The notes under the pieces: model-generated
The model's database searches: none
Told to the model about the DNA's origin: nothing
Seen by the model: the letters and a program-made list of their open reading frames with translations, nothing else
Shown here: one piece after another, positions 50,858-59,292 of the stretch
How positions within the stretch are numbered: position 1 is the stretch's first letter
How the letters are laid out: each line of letters begins with the position of its first letter
Translations under genes and position numbers: made by a program
NCBI RefSeq assembly: GCF_022229005.1
Contig: NZ_JAKKFD010000010.1
Location: forward strand, 59,386-123,385
From: Micromonospora trifolii
GTDB taxonomy: Bacteria > Actinomycetota > Actinomycetes > Mycobacteriales > Micromonosporaceae
Reading direction: 5' to 3'
Length of the DNA stretch: 64,000 nt

Positions 50858-51642
50858 CCTCCCCGGCGACGACCCTGACCGGCCTCGGTGCGGCCGGCGG
50901 GGCGGACCCGGTGGTCCTTGTCGCGCACGGCAGCCGTGACCCACGGGCGGCCGATGCCACCCGGGCGCTGGCCCGGGCGGTGTCGGCGGCCCGGCCGGGC
51001 ACGCCGGTGTGGGCGAGCTGGCTGGACCACACCGAGCCGGGGCCGACCGAGGTGCTGCGCGACCTGGCCGTGGCCGGTCACCGCCGGGCGGTGCTGGTGC
51101 CGTTGCTGCTGACCGCCGCGTACCACCATCGGGTGGACATTCCGGCGGCGGTCGCCGCTGCGGCGCGGTCCGGGCCACAGCTGTCGGTACGGGTGACCGA
51201 TGTGCTCGGCCCGGCGGACGACACGCCCGACCCTGGGCTGCTGGCCGGGCTGTGCCGTCGGCTGGGTGAGACGCGCCCGGGCCGCTTCGACGCGTTGGTG
51301 CTGGCCGCGGCGGGCACCCGGGACGCGCGGGCGCGACGATCGGTGGGCCGGGTAGCCGATGCGCTCGGCGTGGAGTTCGGGGTGCCCTGCCGGGTGGCGT
51401 ACGCGTCGGCGGCGCCGCCGGCGGCCGGTGTGGCGGTGTCCCGGCTGCGGGCGTCCGGCGCACGCCGGGTCGCGGTGTCCGCGTACTTCCTGGCGCCGGG
51501 GCTGTTCCACGACGCGGTGATCGAGGCGGCCGGGGTGGCGGGTGCGGTGGCGGTCGCCGCTCCGTTGACCGACGCACCGGAGTTGGTCGAGTTGGTCCTG
51601 CGTCGGGTCGACGACCGACCCGTGCTGGCGTCCGCAGGCTGA
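50839..51642 (+). CDS. Sirohydrochlorin chelatase (CbiX/SirB-like)
   Basis: The 267-residue protein has two CbiX-like halves, the first with VLVAHGSRDPRA (metal/porphyrin His) and the second ending VSAYFLAPGLFHD. It would insert iron into sirohydrochlorin to give siroheme for SirA. GTG 50839 overlaps cysH by 19 bp; no other good start is present, though the exact start is uncertain. It ends the operon. Confidence 0.88.
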   Translation: MRAARLTSPATTLTGLGAAGGADPVVLVAHGSRDPRAADATRALARAVSAARPGTPVWASWLDHTEPGPTEVLRDLAVAGHRRAVLVPLLLTAAYHHRVDIPAAVAAAARSGPQLSVRVTDVLGPADDTPDPGLLAGLCRRLGETRPGRFDALVLAAAGTRDARARRSVGRVADALGVEFGVPCRVAYASAAPPAAGVAVSRLRASGARRVAVSAYFLAPGLFHDAVIEAAGVAGAVAVAAPLTDAPELVELVLRRVDDRPVLASAG

Positions 51643-51681
51643 ACAGTGCCGGCGCGGGATGATCCGGTGCCGGACAGCAGA

Positions 51682-51711
51682 ACGCCCCGGTGGGCGAACC
51701 CACCGGGGCGT
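51682..51711. terminator. Bidirectional terminator
   Basis: ACGCCCCGGTGGG pairs perfectly with CCCACCGGGGCGT around a CGAA tetraloop, between the sulfur operon and the convergent whiB1 gene. Confidence 0.85.
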
Positions 51712-51730
51712 ACAGCTGTGTCGTTGGGGA

Positions 51731-51988
51731 TCAGGCGGAGTGAGCGCGCAGCACCCGGAGACCGCCGCGCCGCTTGACGGCGCGCCGCTCCTCCTCGCTC
51801 ATTCCGCCCCAGACGCCGGCGTCCTGACCAGACTCGAGTGCCCACTGAAGGCACTGGTCGGTCACGGAGCAGCGCCTGCAGACGGCCTTGGCCTGCTCGA
51901 CCTGCAGCAGAGCCGGTCCAGACGTCCCGATCGGGAAGAACAGCTCTGGGTCCTCGTCGCGGCAGACACTATGGTGACGCCAGTCCAT
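51731..51988 (-). CDS. whiB1: WhiB1 transcriptional regulator
   Basis: The 85-residue Wbl protein has Cys9, Cys37, Cys40 and Cys46 and the GVWGG turn near 58-62. Its short N-terminus (MDWRHHSVCRDEDPELFFP) and basic tail are typical of WhiB1/WblE, an essential nitric-oxide-sensitive partner of the primary sigma factor in mycobacteria. ATG 51988 has GAGGAG about ten bases upstream. Confidence 0.94.
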   Translation of the reverse strand: MDWRHHSVCRDEDPELFFPIGTSGPALLQVEQAKAVCRRCSVTDQCLQWALESGQDAGVWGGMSEEERRAVKRRGGLRVLRAHSA

Positions 51989-52437
51989 GGCGGCAACACT
52001 CCTCATTCTGGATGGGTGGCGAACAATTGCTTGTCGTGCTTTTCCTATATGCATCCGCAGTGCCGATGGTGACAGTTAGCGTCCGTCCATTCGGCAGTGC
52101 GTGAGCAGGCGTTCAGCGCCGGGGACCTGCTGGAACAGCTCAACCTGACGAGCATATCCAGGCAATGTCCCGGTAACTCAAGTTCGCTTGTGAATACTTT
52201 CACGAACAGTCGCGATGTCAAGGGTGACGCTCGGAAAAACTCCGGGCGGTGAGCAAGCCCACAACCCATTTGTCCGGGTTCCAGTGCTTTCCTGGTTACC
52301 CGCCGTGCCACAGTCGAGGATCAATATAGTACAGTCCGCGTGACATTGCTGACATTTCCGGCACCTGCCCCTCGGTGTGGCGGCGACCAAGTCGATCGGT
52401 TGTGGCCACCGTGTCGACCAAGGGCAGTACCCGAGAC
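51989..52437. other. 449-bp AT-richer intergenic region upstream of whiB1
   Basis: This holds the whiB1 promoter and the 3' flank of the lipid kinase gene. It is clearly less GC-rich than its neighbours, with AT-rich spots at about 52030-52050 and 52320-52330 (TATAGT at about 52326). Small open frames in it have no supported starts. A direct repeat TGACATTGC/TGACATT occurs near 52340-52355. No RNA gene is recognised; a long whiB1 leader or small RNA is possible. Confidence 0.5.
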
Positions 52438-53388
52438 CTAGCAGATTACTCTCAGTGCGGCCGGAACGGAGGTGAATCTGACTTTCTCCCGCTCGCCGAG
52501 ATAGTCCCCGTCCAGCTGGAACGCCTGCGGGCGGTTGGAGACCAGCGTGAACTCCGCCGTGTCATGGAGTCGTAACACCTGTCGGCCGCGTGGATCCGGT
52601 TGCCGGGACAGGAACTGCGTCACCGTCCGTGTTGTGCTAGCCACCCGGAGCTGACGCAGGGCCAGCACATCCAGCCCGAGATCGAACGACGCCGCCGGGT
52701 TCGGGTTGACCTCCCGGTCGCCCAGGTACGTCCAGGGTGCCGTGTTCTGGATGATGACGGTGGCCAGCTCGGCCTCCGCCGGCTCGCCCGGACGCTCCAG
52801 GACGATCGCCGGGTGTCGCCGGTCCGAGGCGAAGAAGTACTGATTCATGATCGAACGCAGATAGAGCGACGGTGTGGAGACCCGCCCCTTCCGCCGGGCC
52901 TGCTCCACCCGGTGGATCACCGCGGCGTCCAGGCCGAAGCCAGCGCAGAAGGTGAAGTAGCGGTCGTCGGCGAGGCCCAGCCCCACCGTCCGGCTCCGGC
53001 CCAGCCGCAGCCCCTCCAGGATCATGCTGGTCGCCTCCGGCCACTCCCGGGGCAGACCCACGGCGCGGGCGAACACGTTTGTCGAGCCACCGGGGACGGT
53101 CGCCAGCGCGGGCAGTCGCTCGGCCATCGGCGGGTCGCCGGCGCGAGTCGGCGGTTCGGCCGTCATCAGACCGTTCACCACCTCGTTCACAGTGCCGTCG
53201 CCACCCAGGGTGACGACCAGGTCGACGCCCTCCGCGGCTGCCTCCCGGGCCAGCGCCACGGCGTGCCCACGCCGACGGGTGTAGCGCACGCTGAGATCGA
53301 CTTCGCTGCGCAGCGCCCGGACGAGCACGTCCCGGCTGCGTTCGCTGGTGGTGGTGGCCTTCGGATTGACCACCAGGACGGCCCGCAT
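52438..53388 (-). CDS. Diacylglycerol/lipid kinase family protein
   Basis: The 316-residue protein has VVNPKATTT at the start, the nucleotide loop TLGGDGTVNEVVNGL and PGGSTNVFARAVGLP, all typical of DAG/sphingosine-type lipid kinases. The function would be phosphorylation of a membrane lipid such as diacylglycerol. ATG 53388 is seven bases after TACAGT (leaderless) and only 43 bp from the divergent 53432 gene. Confidence 0.92.
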   Translation of the reverse strand: MRAVLVVNPKATTTSERSRDVLVRALRSEVDLSVRYTRRRGHAVALAREAAAEGVDLVVTLGGDGTVNEVVNGLMTAEPPTRAGDPPMAERLPALATVPGGSTNVFARAVGLPREWPEATSMILEGLRLGRSRTVGLGLADDRYFTFCAGFGLDAAVIHRVEQARRKGRVSTPSLYLRSIMNQYFFASDRRHPAIVLERPGEPAEAELATVIIQNTAPWTYLGDREVNPNPAASFDLGLDVLALRQLRVASTTRTVTQFLSRQPDPRGRQVLRLHDTAEFTLVSNRPQAFQLDGDYLGEREKVRFTSVPAALRVIC

Positions 53389-53431
53389 GGGCGGCACTGT
53401 ACCTTCCGGAAGCCCGGGTATCGTGGCGCGC

Positions 53432-53821
53432 GTGACCATCGACTCGGACCCGATCCCCGTCACGCTCCGCTGGGCGGTCCGGCTGCTGTGGGCGGAGGCG
53501 GCCGTCGTCGGGCTGATCGCCGTCTGGTTGGTCTGGGCCGACCTCACGGCCACCCGCACCGACCTGCTGACGGCGTTGCTGGTGACAGCGTTCGCCATCG
53601 GGGCTGCCGTCGCGCTCTGGGCCCTGGGCCGCGCGCTGCTGCGCCGTCAGGCGGGCGCACGAGCCCCCGCGATCGTGCTTCAGCTGATGCTGCTGCCGAT
53701 CGGTTGGTTCATGATCCAGGCTGGCCTTGGCTGGCTGGGCGTGCCGCTGATGGCGCTCGGCCTGGGCGTGGCCTGGTTGCTGATCTGCCCACCGACGACC
53801 CGCGCCCTCGGCTTCGAGTGA
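53432..53821 (+). CDS. Four-helix membrane protein
   Basis: The 129-residue protein has four hydrophobic helices (about 14-30, 38-60, 72-90, 93-112) and short loops, ending in a hydrophilic tail. No domain is recognised. GTG 53432 is seven bases after TATCGT, a leaderless start. It shares a 43-bp divergent promoter region with the lipid kinase gene, so both may be co-regulated. Confidence 0.75.
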   Translation: MTIDSDPIPVTLRWAVRLLWAEAAVVGLIAVWLVWADLTATRTDLLTALLVTAFAIGAAVALWALGRALLRRQAGARAPAIVLQLMLLPIGWFMIQAGLGWLGVPLMALGLGVAWLLICPPTTRALGFE

Positions 53822-53843
53822 CCGCGCCGGCCCGTCGGGCCGG

Positions 53844-54251
53844 TCAGTAGCCGCCGGAGCGGCGGGTGAGCAGCGAGATAGTGGCCCGGTCGTCGGCGGA
53901 CGTGGCGGACGCCGAGGTGGTCAGCGCGGTGAGCACCTTCCATGCGAACGACGACTCGGCGGGCAGGGTGGCACCGCGCACTGTCGGCACTGTCACCTCG
54001 ACGGTCAGCGCGTCTTCGGTGACCGCGAAGCGGCACTCCAGCTCGGCGTCGCGGGTGGCGATGGCGAGCAGCATGGCGCACGCCTCGTCGACAGCGATCC
54101 GCAGATCCTCGATCTCGTCGAGCGCGAACTGCAACCGGGCCGCGAGACCGGCCGTGGCGGTGCGGAGCACGCCGAGGTAACCGCCGTCGGCAGGCACCGT
54201 GAGGTGCACCACGTCGTCGTCGGTCGCTGGCTGGCCAGTCAGTTGAGTCAC
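53844..54251 (-). CDS. RsbW/UsfX-like anti-sigma factor
   Basis: The 135-residue protein resembles RsbW/UsfX (LRIAVDEACAMLLAIA; SSFAWKVLTAL), but the N-box lacks the metal-binding Asn, as I recall for mycobacterial UsfX. It may bind a SigF-type sigma factor without being a normal kinase. No sigma gene adjoins. GTG 54251 follows GGATGAG. Confidence 0.75.
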   Translation of the reverse strand: MTQLTGQPATDDDVVHLTVPADGGYLGVLRTATAGLAARLQFALDEIEDLRIAVDEACAMLLAIATRDAELECRFAVTEDALTVEVTVPTVRGATLPAESSFAWKVLTALTTSASATSADDRATISLLTRRSGGY

Positions 54252-54283
54252 GCCTCATCCCCCCGGTCGGGGACTCTACCCGG

Positions 54284-54805
54284 TCAGTCGCCCGTACGCG
54301 TGCCGGCGGTGGTGGCCTGCTCGGCCAGCTCGCGGAGCGCGGCGCCGCTGAGTCGGTAGGGAACCCACTCGCTCGTCTGCTCGGCGCCGATCGAGGCATA
54401 GAAGCCGGCCGCCGGATTCCAGTCGATCATTTGCCAGTCCAGCCGCTGGTAGCCGCGTCGTACGCAGATGTCGGCCAGTGTGGCGAGCAACAGTCGACCG
54501 GCTCCGGTGCCCCGGGCGGGCGGCCGGACGTAGAGGTCCTCCAGGTAGATGCCGTGCACTCCGGCCCAGGTGGAGAAGTTGAGGAACCACAGTGCGAAGC
54601 CGACCGGCTCATCGTGCTCGTCGACAGCGACGTGACCGAAGAGCGCCGGAGCAGTCGTGAAAAGCGCCGAGGTGAGCTGCTCGGTGGTGAGGTGGCACTG
54701 CTCCGGGGCGCGCTCGTACTCGGCCAACTCGTGCACCATGGCGACGACGGCCGGCACGTCCTCGGGACGTGCCGGCCGGATCGTCGGGATGACCGGGAAG
54801 GTCAC
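54284..54805 (-). CDS. GNAT acetyltransferase coupled to sodN
   Basis: The 173-residue GNAT protein has LYVRPPARGTGAGRLLLA (acetyl-CoA loop) and DWNPAAGFYASIG. It resembles the diamine/thialysine acetyltransferase type. The start GTG 54805 overlaps the sodN stop (GTGA), so it is translated with sodN. The reason for this link is unknown. Confidence 0.9.
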   Translation of the reverse strand: MTFPVIPTIRPARPEDVPAVVAMVHELAEYERAPEQCHLTTEQLTSALFTTAPALFGHVAVDEHDEPVGFALWFLNFSTWAGVHGIYLEDLYVRPPARGTGAGRLLLATLADICVRRGYQRLDWQMIDWNPAAGFYASIGAEQTSEWVPYRLSGAALRELAEQATTAGTRTGD

Positions 54806-55206
54806 GCCTTCTTGGTCTCCCAGAAGATCTTCGAGATCTCGTCGATCTTCGCGAGGAGCTTGTCGGCGGTGGCCGGGTCGAGGCTGCCCTTGACGCCACC
54901 GGCGCCGGCGAGCTTGGTGGCCTCGTTGAACAGGCTGTGCAGGTTCGGGTACTTCTCGAAGTGCGCCGGCTTGAAGTAGTCGGTCCACAGCACCCAGAGG
55001 TGGTGCTTGACCAGCTCGGCGCGCTGCTCCTTGATGATGACGGCGCGGGTGCGGAACTCCGGGTCGGTGTTCGACTGGTACTTCTCGCAGATCATTTTGA
55101 CCGACTCGGCCTCGATCCGGGCCTGAGCCGGGTCGTAGACACCGCACGGCAGGTCGCAGTGAGCGCTCGCGGTGACGCGGGGCGCAAGGATGCGCGGAAG
55201 TCGCAT
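54802..55206 (-). CDS. sodN: Nickel superoxide dismutase
   Basis: The 134-residue precursor has a 15-residue propeptide followed by the Ni-hook HCDLPCGVYDP (His16, Cys17, Cys21 of the precursor). The mature enzyme disproportionates superoxide after cleavage exposes His. The four-helix body has typical length. GGAGG precedes ATG 55206. sodX is divergent, and the GNAT gene is coupled downstream. Confidence 0.97.
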   Translation of the reverse strand: MRLPRILAPRVTASAHCDLPCGVYDPAQARIEAESVKMICEKYQSNTDPEFRTRAVIIKEQRAELVKHHLWVLWTDYFKPAHFEKYPNLHSLFNEATKLAGAGGVKGSLDPATADKLLAKIDEISKIFWETKKA

Positions 55207-55290
55207 CGGGATCCTCCATGGGAAGTTTGCGATGATCAAAGGCGACATTACTCCTGGGGATGCTCCCCGAACCGGGTGGAGGTGAAACCA

Positions 55291-55641
55291 GTGGTCGCCG
55301 ATCACCCGGCTGAGGTGCCCCGGTTGCGGAGGCCGCTGACCGCCGTTCTGGTGACCGGCCCGTCCATGGCACCGACCCTGCGGCACGGTGACGCGGTGCT
55401 GGTTCGTCCCGGTGGCCGCCCGATCCGAGCCGGCGACGTGGTGGTCGCGGTCTTCCGGACCCGGCCCGATCTGCTGGTGGTGAAGCGTGCGGTCCGGCCG
55501 CAGGACGGCGGCTGGTGGCTACGCGGCGACAACGACCTGATCACCGACGACTCCCGGGCGTACGGGGTCGCCGACGTACGCGGGCGGGTGGTGGCCCGTT
55601 ACTGGCCCCGCCCCGGACGGGTGCCTCGTCGTCAGTTATGA
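55291..55641 (+). CDS. sodX: SodX, Ni-SOD maturation protease (S26-like)
   Basis: The 116-residue protein has the S26 signal-peptidase-like active site, Ser in GPSMAPTL and Lys in LVVKRAVR, and GDND later. It would cut the SodN propeptide. No clear membrane helix is present. GTG 55291 follows GGAGGTGA; earlier GTGs at 55276 and 55282 are possible. Confidence 0.93.
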   Translation: MVADHPAEVPRLRRPLTAVLVTGPSMAPTLRHGDAVLVRPGGRPIRAGDVVVAVFRTRPDLLVVKRAVRPQDGGWWLRGDNDLITDDSRAYGVADVRGRVVARYWPRPGRVPRRQL

Positions 55642-55786
55642 CCCTGCTCACATCCGAGGGGTAGTGCCGACACTATGCTCGGAAAGTGCCCGGGTGACCC
55701 CCCGCACCGCGTGCCACCGCTCGCCGCCCACCTCGCGGCGGGGCCGGCCGCCTCACATCTGCTCGACAGATCCTGGAGTCACCACC

Positions 55787-56965
55787 ATGTCTTCGTCCAC
55801 CGTGGACCCCGCTGATCCCGTCTTCCTCCTGCACCGGGGCGGCAAGATGGCCGTCACCTCGACCGTGCCGCTCACCAGCCGGGAGGACCTCTCCCTGGCG
55901 TACACCCCGGGGGTGGCCCGGGTGTGTGAGGCGATCGCCGCCGACCCCGCACTGGTGGACGACTACACCTGGGTGTCGCACACGGTCGCGGTGGTCACCG
56001 ACGGCTCGGCGGTGCTCGGGCTGGGCAACATCGGCCCCCGAGCCGCGATGCCGGTGATGGAGGGCAAGGCGGTGCTGTTCAAGCAGTTCGCCGGGGTGGA
56101 CGCGGTGCCGGTGTGCCTGGACACCCAGGACGTGGACGAGATCGTCGCGGTGGTGCGGGCACTGGCCCCCTCCTTCGGTGGGATCAATCTGGAGGACATC
56201 AGCGCACCGCGTTGCTTCGAGATCGAGCGTCGGCTCGACGAGGCGCTGGACATCCCGGTCTTCCACGACGATCAGCACGGCACTGCCATCGTGGTGCTGG
56301 CCGCGCTGCGCAACGCCGCGATGTTGCTCGACCGCAAGCTCGGTGACCTGCGGGTGGCGGTGAGCGGCGCGGGCGCGGCCGGTGTGGCCGTGACGAAGAT
56401 GCTGATCGCCGGGGGCGTCAACCCCGACCAGGTGGTGGTCTGTGACTCCAAGGGGATCATCGGCCGGCACCGCACCGAGCTGACCGGCACCAAGGCCGAG
56501 CTGGCGGCGAGCACCAACGCCGACGGCCGTCACGGCGACATCACCGAGGCGTTGCGCGACGCGGACGTGCTGGTCGGGGTCTCCGGCGGGCAGATCCCCG
56601 AGGCCGCGGTGGCCGGGATGGCGCCCGGCGGGATCGTGTTCGCGCTGGCGAACCCGACCCCCGAGGTGCACCCCGAGGTGGCCGCCCGGCACGTCGCGGT
56701 GGTCGCCACCGGGCGCAGCGACTACCCCAATCAGATCAACAACGTGCTGGCCTTTCCCGGCGTGTTCCGCGGCGCGCTGGATGCCGGTGCCACCCGGATC
56801 ACCGAGGCGATGAAGGTCGCCGCCGCGGATGCCATCGCCGGTGTGGTGGCTGAGTCCCTGACCGCCGATGCGATCGTTCCGTCCCCGCTCGACCCGCGTG
56901 TCGCGCCGGCCGTGGCCGAGGCGGTCGCCGAAGCCGCCCGCCGCGACGGCGTCGCCCGCCGGTAA
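55787..56965 (+). CDS. NAD(P)-dependent malic enzyme
   Basis: The 392-residue enzyme decarboxylates malate to pyruvate. The catalytic Tyr is in AYTPGVA and Lys in KAVLFKQF, with NLEDISAPRCFEIE metal ligands and the Rossmann loop GAGAAGVA. The length is that of small bacterial enzymes without the PTA-like domain. GGAG precedes ATG 55787. Confidence 0.95.
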   Translation: MSSSTVDPADPVFLLHRGGKMAVTSTVPLTSREDLSLAYTPGVARVCEAIAADPALVDDYTWVSHTVAVVTDGSAVLGLGNIGPRAAMPVMEGKAVLFKQFAGVDAVPVCLDTQDVDEIVAVVRALAPSFGGINLEDISAPRCFEIERRLDEALDIPVFHDDQHGTAIVVLAALRNAAMLLDRKLGDLRVAVSGAGAAGVAVTKMLIAGGVNPDQVVVCDSKGIIGRHRTELTGTKAELAASTNADGRHGDITEALRDADVLVGVSGGQIPEAAVAGMAPGGIVFALANPTPEVHPEVAARHVAVVATGRSDYPNQINNVLAFPGVFRGALDAGATRITEAMKVAAADAIAGVVAESLTADAIVPSPLDPRVAPAVAEAVAEAARRDGVARR

Positions 56966-57052
56966 GCGCACGCGTGGGCCGGGGGCGCAGCATGCGCCGC
57001 CGGCCTGCGCGCAGGCTTCTTAACGAGCGCTCAGCTTGTTACCGTGCCGATC

Positions 57053-58006
57053 ATGCGTGCTGCCTTTGCCTCCCGTTTCGACGACGCCGACCCGCTCGCC
57101 GCGCTCACCGTCGGCGAGCGGCCCGAGCCGACCCCTCCGGCCGACGACTGGGTGACCGTGCAGTTGCGGGCCACCTCGCTCAACCACCACGACCTCTGGT
57201 CGCTGCGCGGGGTGGGTCTCACCGAGGCCCAGCTGCCGATGATCCTCGGCTGCGACGCGGTCGGGTTGGACCCGGAGGGGCGCCAGGTGGTCGTGTACCC
57301 GGTGGTCGTCACGCCGGGTGACCCGCGCGGGGTTTCCATCCTCTCCGAGCACTTTGCCGGCACGCTCGCCGAGCGGGTGGTCGTACCCCGATCGAACTTG
57401 ATCCCGCTGCCCGACGGCATGGCGGCGACCGACGCGGCGTGCCTGCCCACGGCCTGGCTGACCGCGTGGCGGATGCTGACCACCAAGGGTCGCGTCGCGG
57501 ACGCCGACAGCGTGCTGGTCCAGGGTGCGGGCGGTGGCGTGGCCACCGCGGCCGTCGCGCTCGCCGTCGCGATGGGCAAGCGGGTGTACGCGACCAGCCG
57601 CGACGCCGCCAAGCGGGACCGGATCTCGGCCCTCGGCGCCATCGCTGTGGAGCCCGGCACCCGGCTGCCGGAACGGGTGGACGTGGTGATCGAGACGGTA
57701 GGCGCTGCCACCTTCGACCACTCGCTGAAGTCGGCCGCGCCGATGGCCCGGATCGTGGTCTCCGGCGCGACCGCAGGGCACGAGCCGTCGGTCAACCTGC
57801 GCCGGGTCTTCGCCATGCAGCTGGAGATCCTGGGCACCTCGATGGGCACGCCCGGCGAGCTGTACGAGCTGCTGGCGTTCTGCTCGGACAACGAGGTGCG
57901 CCCGGTGGTGGACAGCGTCATTCCGTTCAGCCGGGTCGAGGACGCCTTCGCCCGACTGCACTCCGGCGACGCCTTCGGCAAGGTCGTCATCGACCACACC
58001 GCCTGA
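57053..58006 (+). CDS. MDR-type NAD(P) oxidoreductase (quinone oxidoreductase-like)
   Basis: The 317-residue medium-chain dehydrogenase family member has LNHHDLWSLRG, a GCDAVG turn and the cofactor loop QGAGGGVATAAV. The structural zinc cysteines are absent, favouring the quinone oxidoreductase branch. ATG 57053 is seven bases after TACCGT (leaderless). The substrate is unknown. Confidence 0.9.
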   Translation: MRAAFASRFDDADPLAALTVGERPEPTPPADDWVTVQLRATSLNHHDLWSLRGVGLTEAQLPMILGCDAVGLDPEGRQVVVYPVVVTPGDPRGVSILSEHFAGTLAERVVVPRSNLIPLPDGMAATDAACLPTAWLTAWRMLTTKGRVADADSVLVQGAGGGVATAAVALAVAMGKRVYATSRDAAKRDRISALGAIAVEPGTRLPERVDVVIETVGAATFDHSLKSAAPMARIVVSGATAGHEPSVNLRRVFAMQLEILGTSMGTPGELYELLAFCSDNEVRPVVDSVIPFSRVEDAFARLHSGDAFGKVVIDHTA

Positions 58007-58077
58007 CGCGCACCGCGCCGCGGCATCGCTGCGCCGCCGTGCCTCGCCCCGCCGCCCCGCCCCGCCCCGCCGCGCCG

Positions 58078-58155
58078 CAAGATCGCGCAACATCATGGAA
58101 ATAGTGGCCTCCGCGTCGTGGGAGGCCACTATTTCCTGGTTACTGCGCGATCTTG
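58078..58155. repeat. Palindromic intergenic element C
   Basis: Outer 12-bp arms CAAGATCGCGCA / TGCGCGATCTTG and an inner 16-bp perfect pair GGAAATAGTGGCCTCC / GGAGGCCACTATTTCC (58097-58112/58121-58136) form a 78-bp element. Its termini share GCGATCTTG with element A, in inverted order. Confidence 0.75.
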
Positions 58156-58162
58156 GGCGCCC

Positions 58163-58243
58163 GGAGCGGCCGGTGCGGCCGGTGCGGCCGGTGCGGGCGG
58201 TGCGGCCGGTGCGGGCGGTGCGGCCGGTGCGGCCGGTGCGGGC
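58163..58243. repeat. 9-bp minisatellite, nine units
   Basis: The unit GGTGCGGCC occurs nine times in tandem with two common variants (first unit GGAGCGGCC; units 4, 6 and 9 GGTGCGGGC). It starts 7 bp after element C and ends 5 bp before the stop of the lipoprotein hydrolase gene. Confidence 0.9.
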
Positions 58244-58248
58244 GGGGG

Positions 58249-59217
58249 TCAGAGGTGGTCGTCGAAGGTGGCGATATCGCCGCGCGTCGCGTCGGTGGGG
58301 ATGCGCTTCTTGGCGTCGGCGTCGCCGTAGAGCGACCAGCGCAGGAACTCGACAGACGTGTCCGAGACGACCCGCAGCGTCGCGCCGTCGCTGAGCAGCG
58401 CCCGGCCGTGGTCGCCCTTGGGCAGGCTCAGCATCGCCTTCGGCCAGGGCACCTTGTCGTAGGCGGCCCTGCCCGCCGCGTACTCGACCACCTCGTCCAA
58501 CTCGCCGTGCACGAACAACTGCGGTGCGGCCGCGCCGGCGAACGCGGTGCCCACGCCGAGCGCCGTGCCGGCGAACACCACACCCGCGTCCAGCCGTTCG
58601 TCCCGGCTCGCGGTGAACAGGCCGATGGTGGTCACCCCGCCCGCCGAGTGCCCGGCCGCCGCCACCCGCTCGCCGTCCAGCCGGCCGCGCAGCGCGTCGC
58701 CGGCCTTGCCGTCCAACGCCAGCACCTGGTCCAACGCGTACGACACGTCGGCGGGCTGGTTGAGCACGTCGAGGACGTTGTTGTCCGCGCCCCGGGAGGT
58801 GTGTGGGAACGTCGGGGCGGCCACCACGAAACCCGCCGCCGCCCAGCGGGTCAGCAGCGTGCCGTAGTCGTCCGGTCGCCCACCCAGGCCGTGACTGAAC
58901 ATCACCACCGGGAACCGGCCCTCCGCCGCCGTCGCCGACCGTTTGGCCGCGCCGCCGGACTGCCCGGCCGCCGGGTACCAGAGCGTCGTCGGCAGCGCGC
59001 GGCCGTCCCGGTTCAGCTTGAGCTGGCGTACGCCGACAGCGAAGGCGCGCTGCGGGGCCTTGCCGGCGGGGACCTGTGGTGTCGGTGTGGCGGCGGGAGG
59101 TGGTTCGACGGGCGCCTGCTGCTGGCTCTCGGTCTTCCTGGCGTCCGCCGAGCAGCCGGCCAGACCGGCCATGAGCACGGCGCTGGCCAGCAGGGCGGGG
59201 GTGACGCGACGTGGCAT
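58249..59217 (-). CDS. Lipoprotein alpha/beta hydrolase 1
   Basis: The 322-residue protein has a lipobox LAGC at about 19-22, a Pro-rich linker and a PAF-acetylhydrolase/dienelactone-type alpha/beta hydrolase: SHGLGGRPDDY oxyanion loop, GHSAGGVTT nucleophile, HGELDEVV acid and DHGRAL His. It is membrane-anchored outside. ATG 59217 is seven bases after CACAAT. It is a paralogue of 59421-60317. Confidence 0.92.
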   Translation of the reverse strand: MPRRVTPALLASAVLMAGLAGCSADARKTESQQQAPVEPPPAATPTPQVPAGKAPQRAFAVGVRQLKLNRDGRALPTTLWYPAAGQSGGAAKRSATAAEGRFPVVMFSHGLGGRPDDYGTLLTRWAAAGFVVAAPTFPHTSRGADNNVLDVLNQPADVSYALDQVLALDGKAGDALRGRLDGERVAAAGHSAGGVTTIGLFTASRDERLDAGVVFAGTALGVGTAFAGAAAPQLFVHGELDEVVEYAAGRAAYDKVPWPKAMLSLPKGDHGRALLSDGATLRVVSDTSVEFLRWSLYGDADAKKRIPTDATRGDIATFDDHL

Positions 59218-59292
59218 GAATCCGATTGTGCCTTGCCCCGCAGACGTGCCTGGCGGACTTCGGCGTGGCGTGCCCATCCGCTCACCCACAGT

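Noticed and set aside
52178..52390. A Cys-rich minus-strand frame (CRKCQQCHADC)
   Set aside because: It lies in the AT-rich whiB1 upstream region without a start signal; the Cys pattern is probably chance.
58163..58243. A CRISPR array
   Set aside because: Units are 9 bp and contiguous with no spacers; no cas genes occur in the window.
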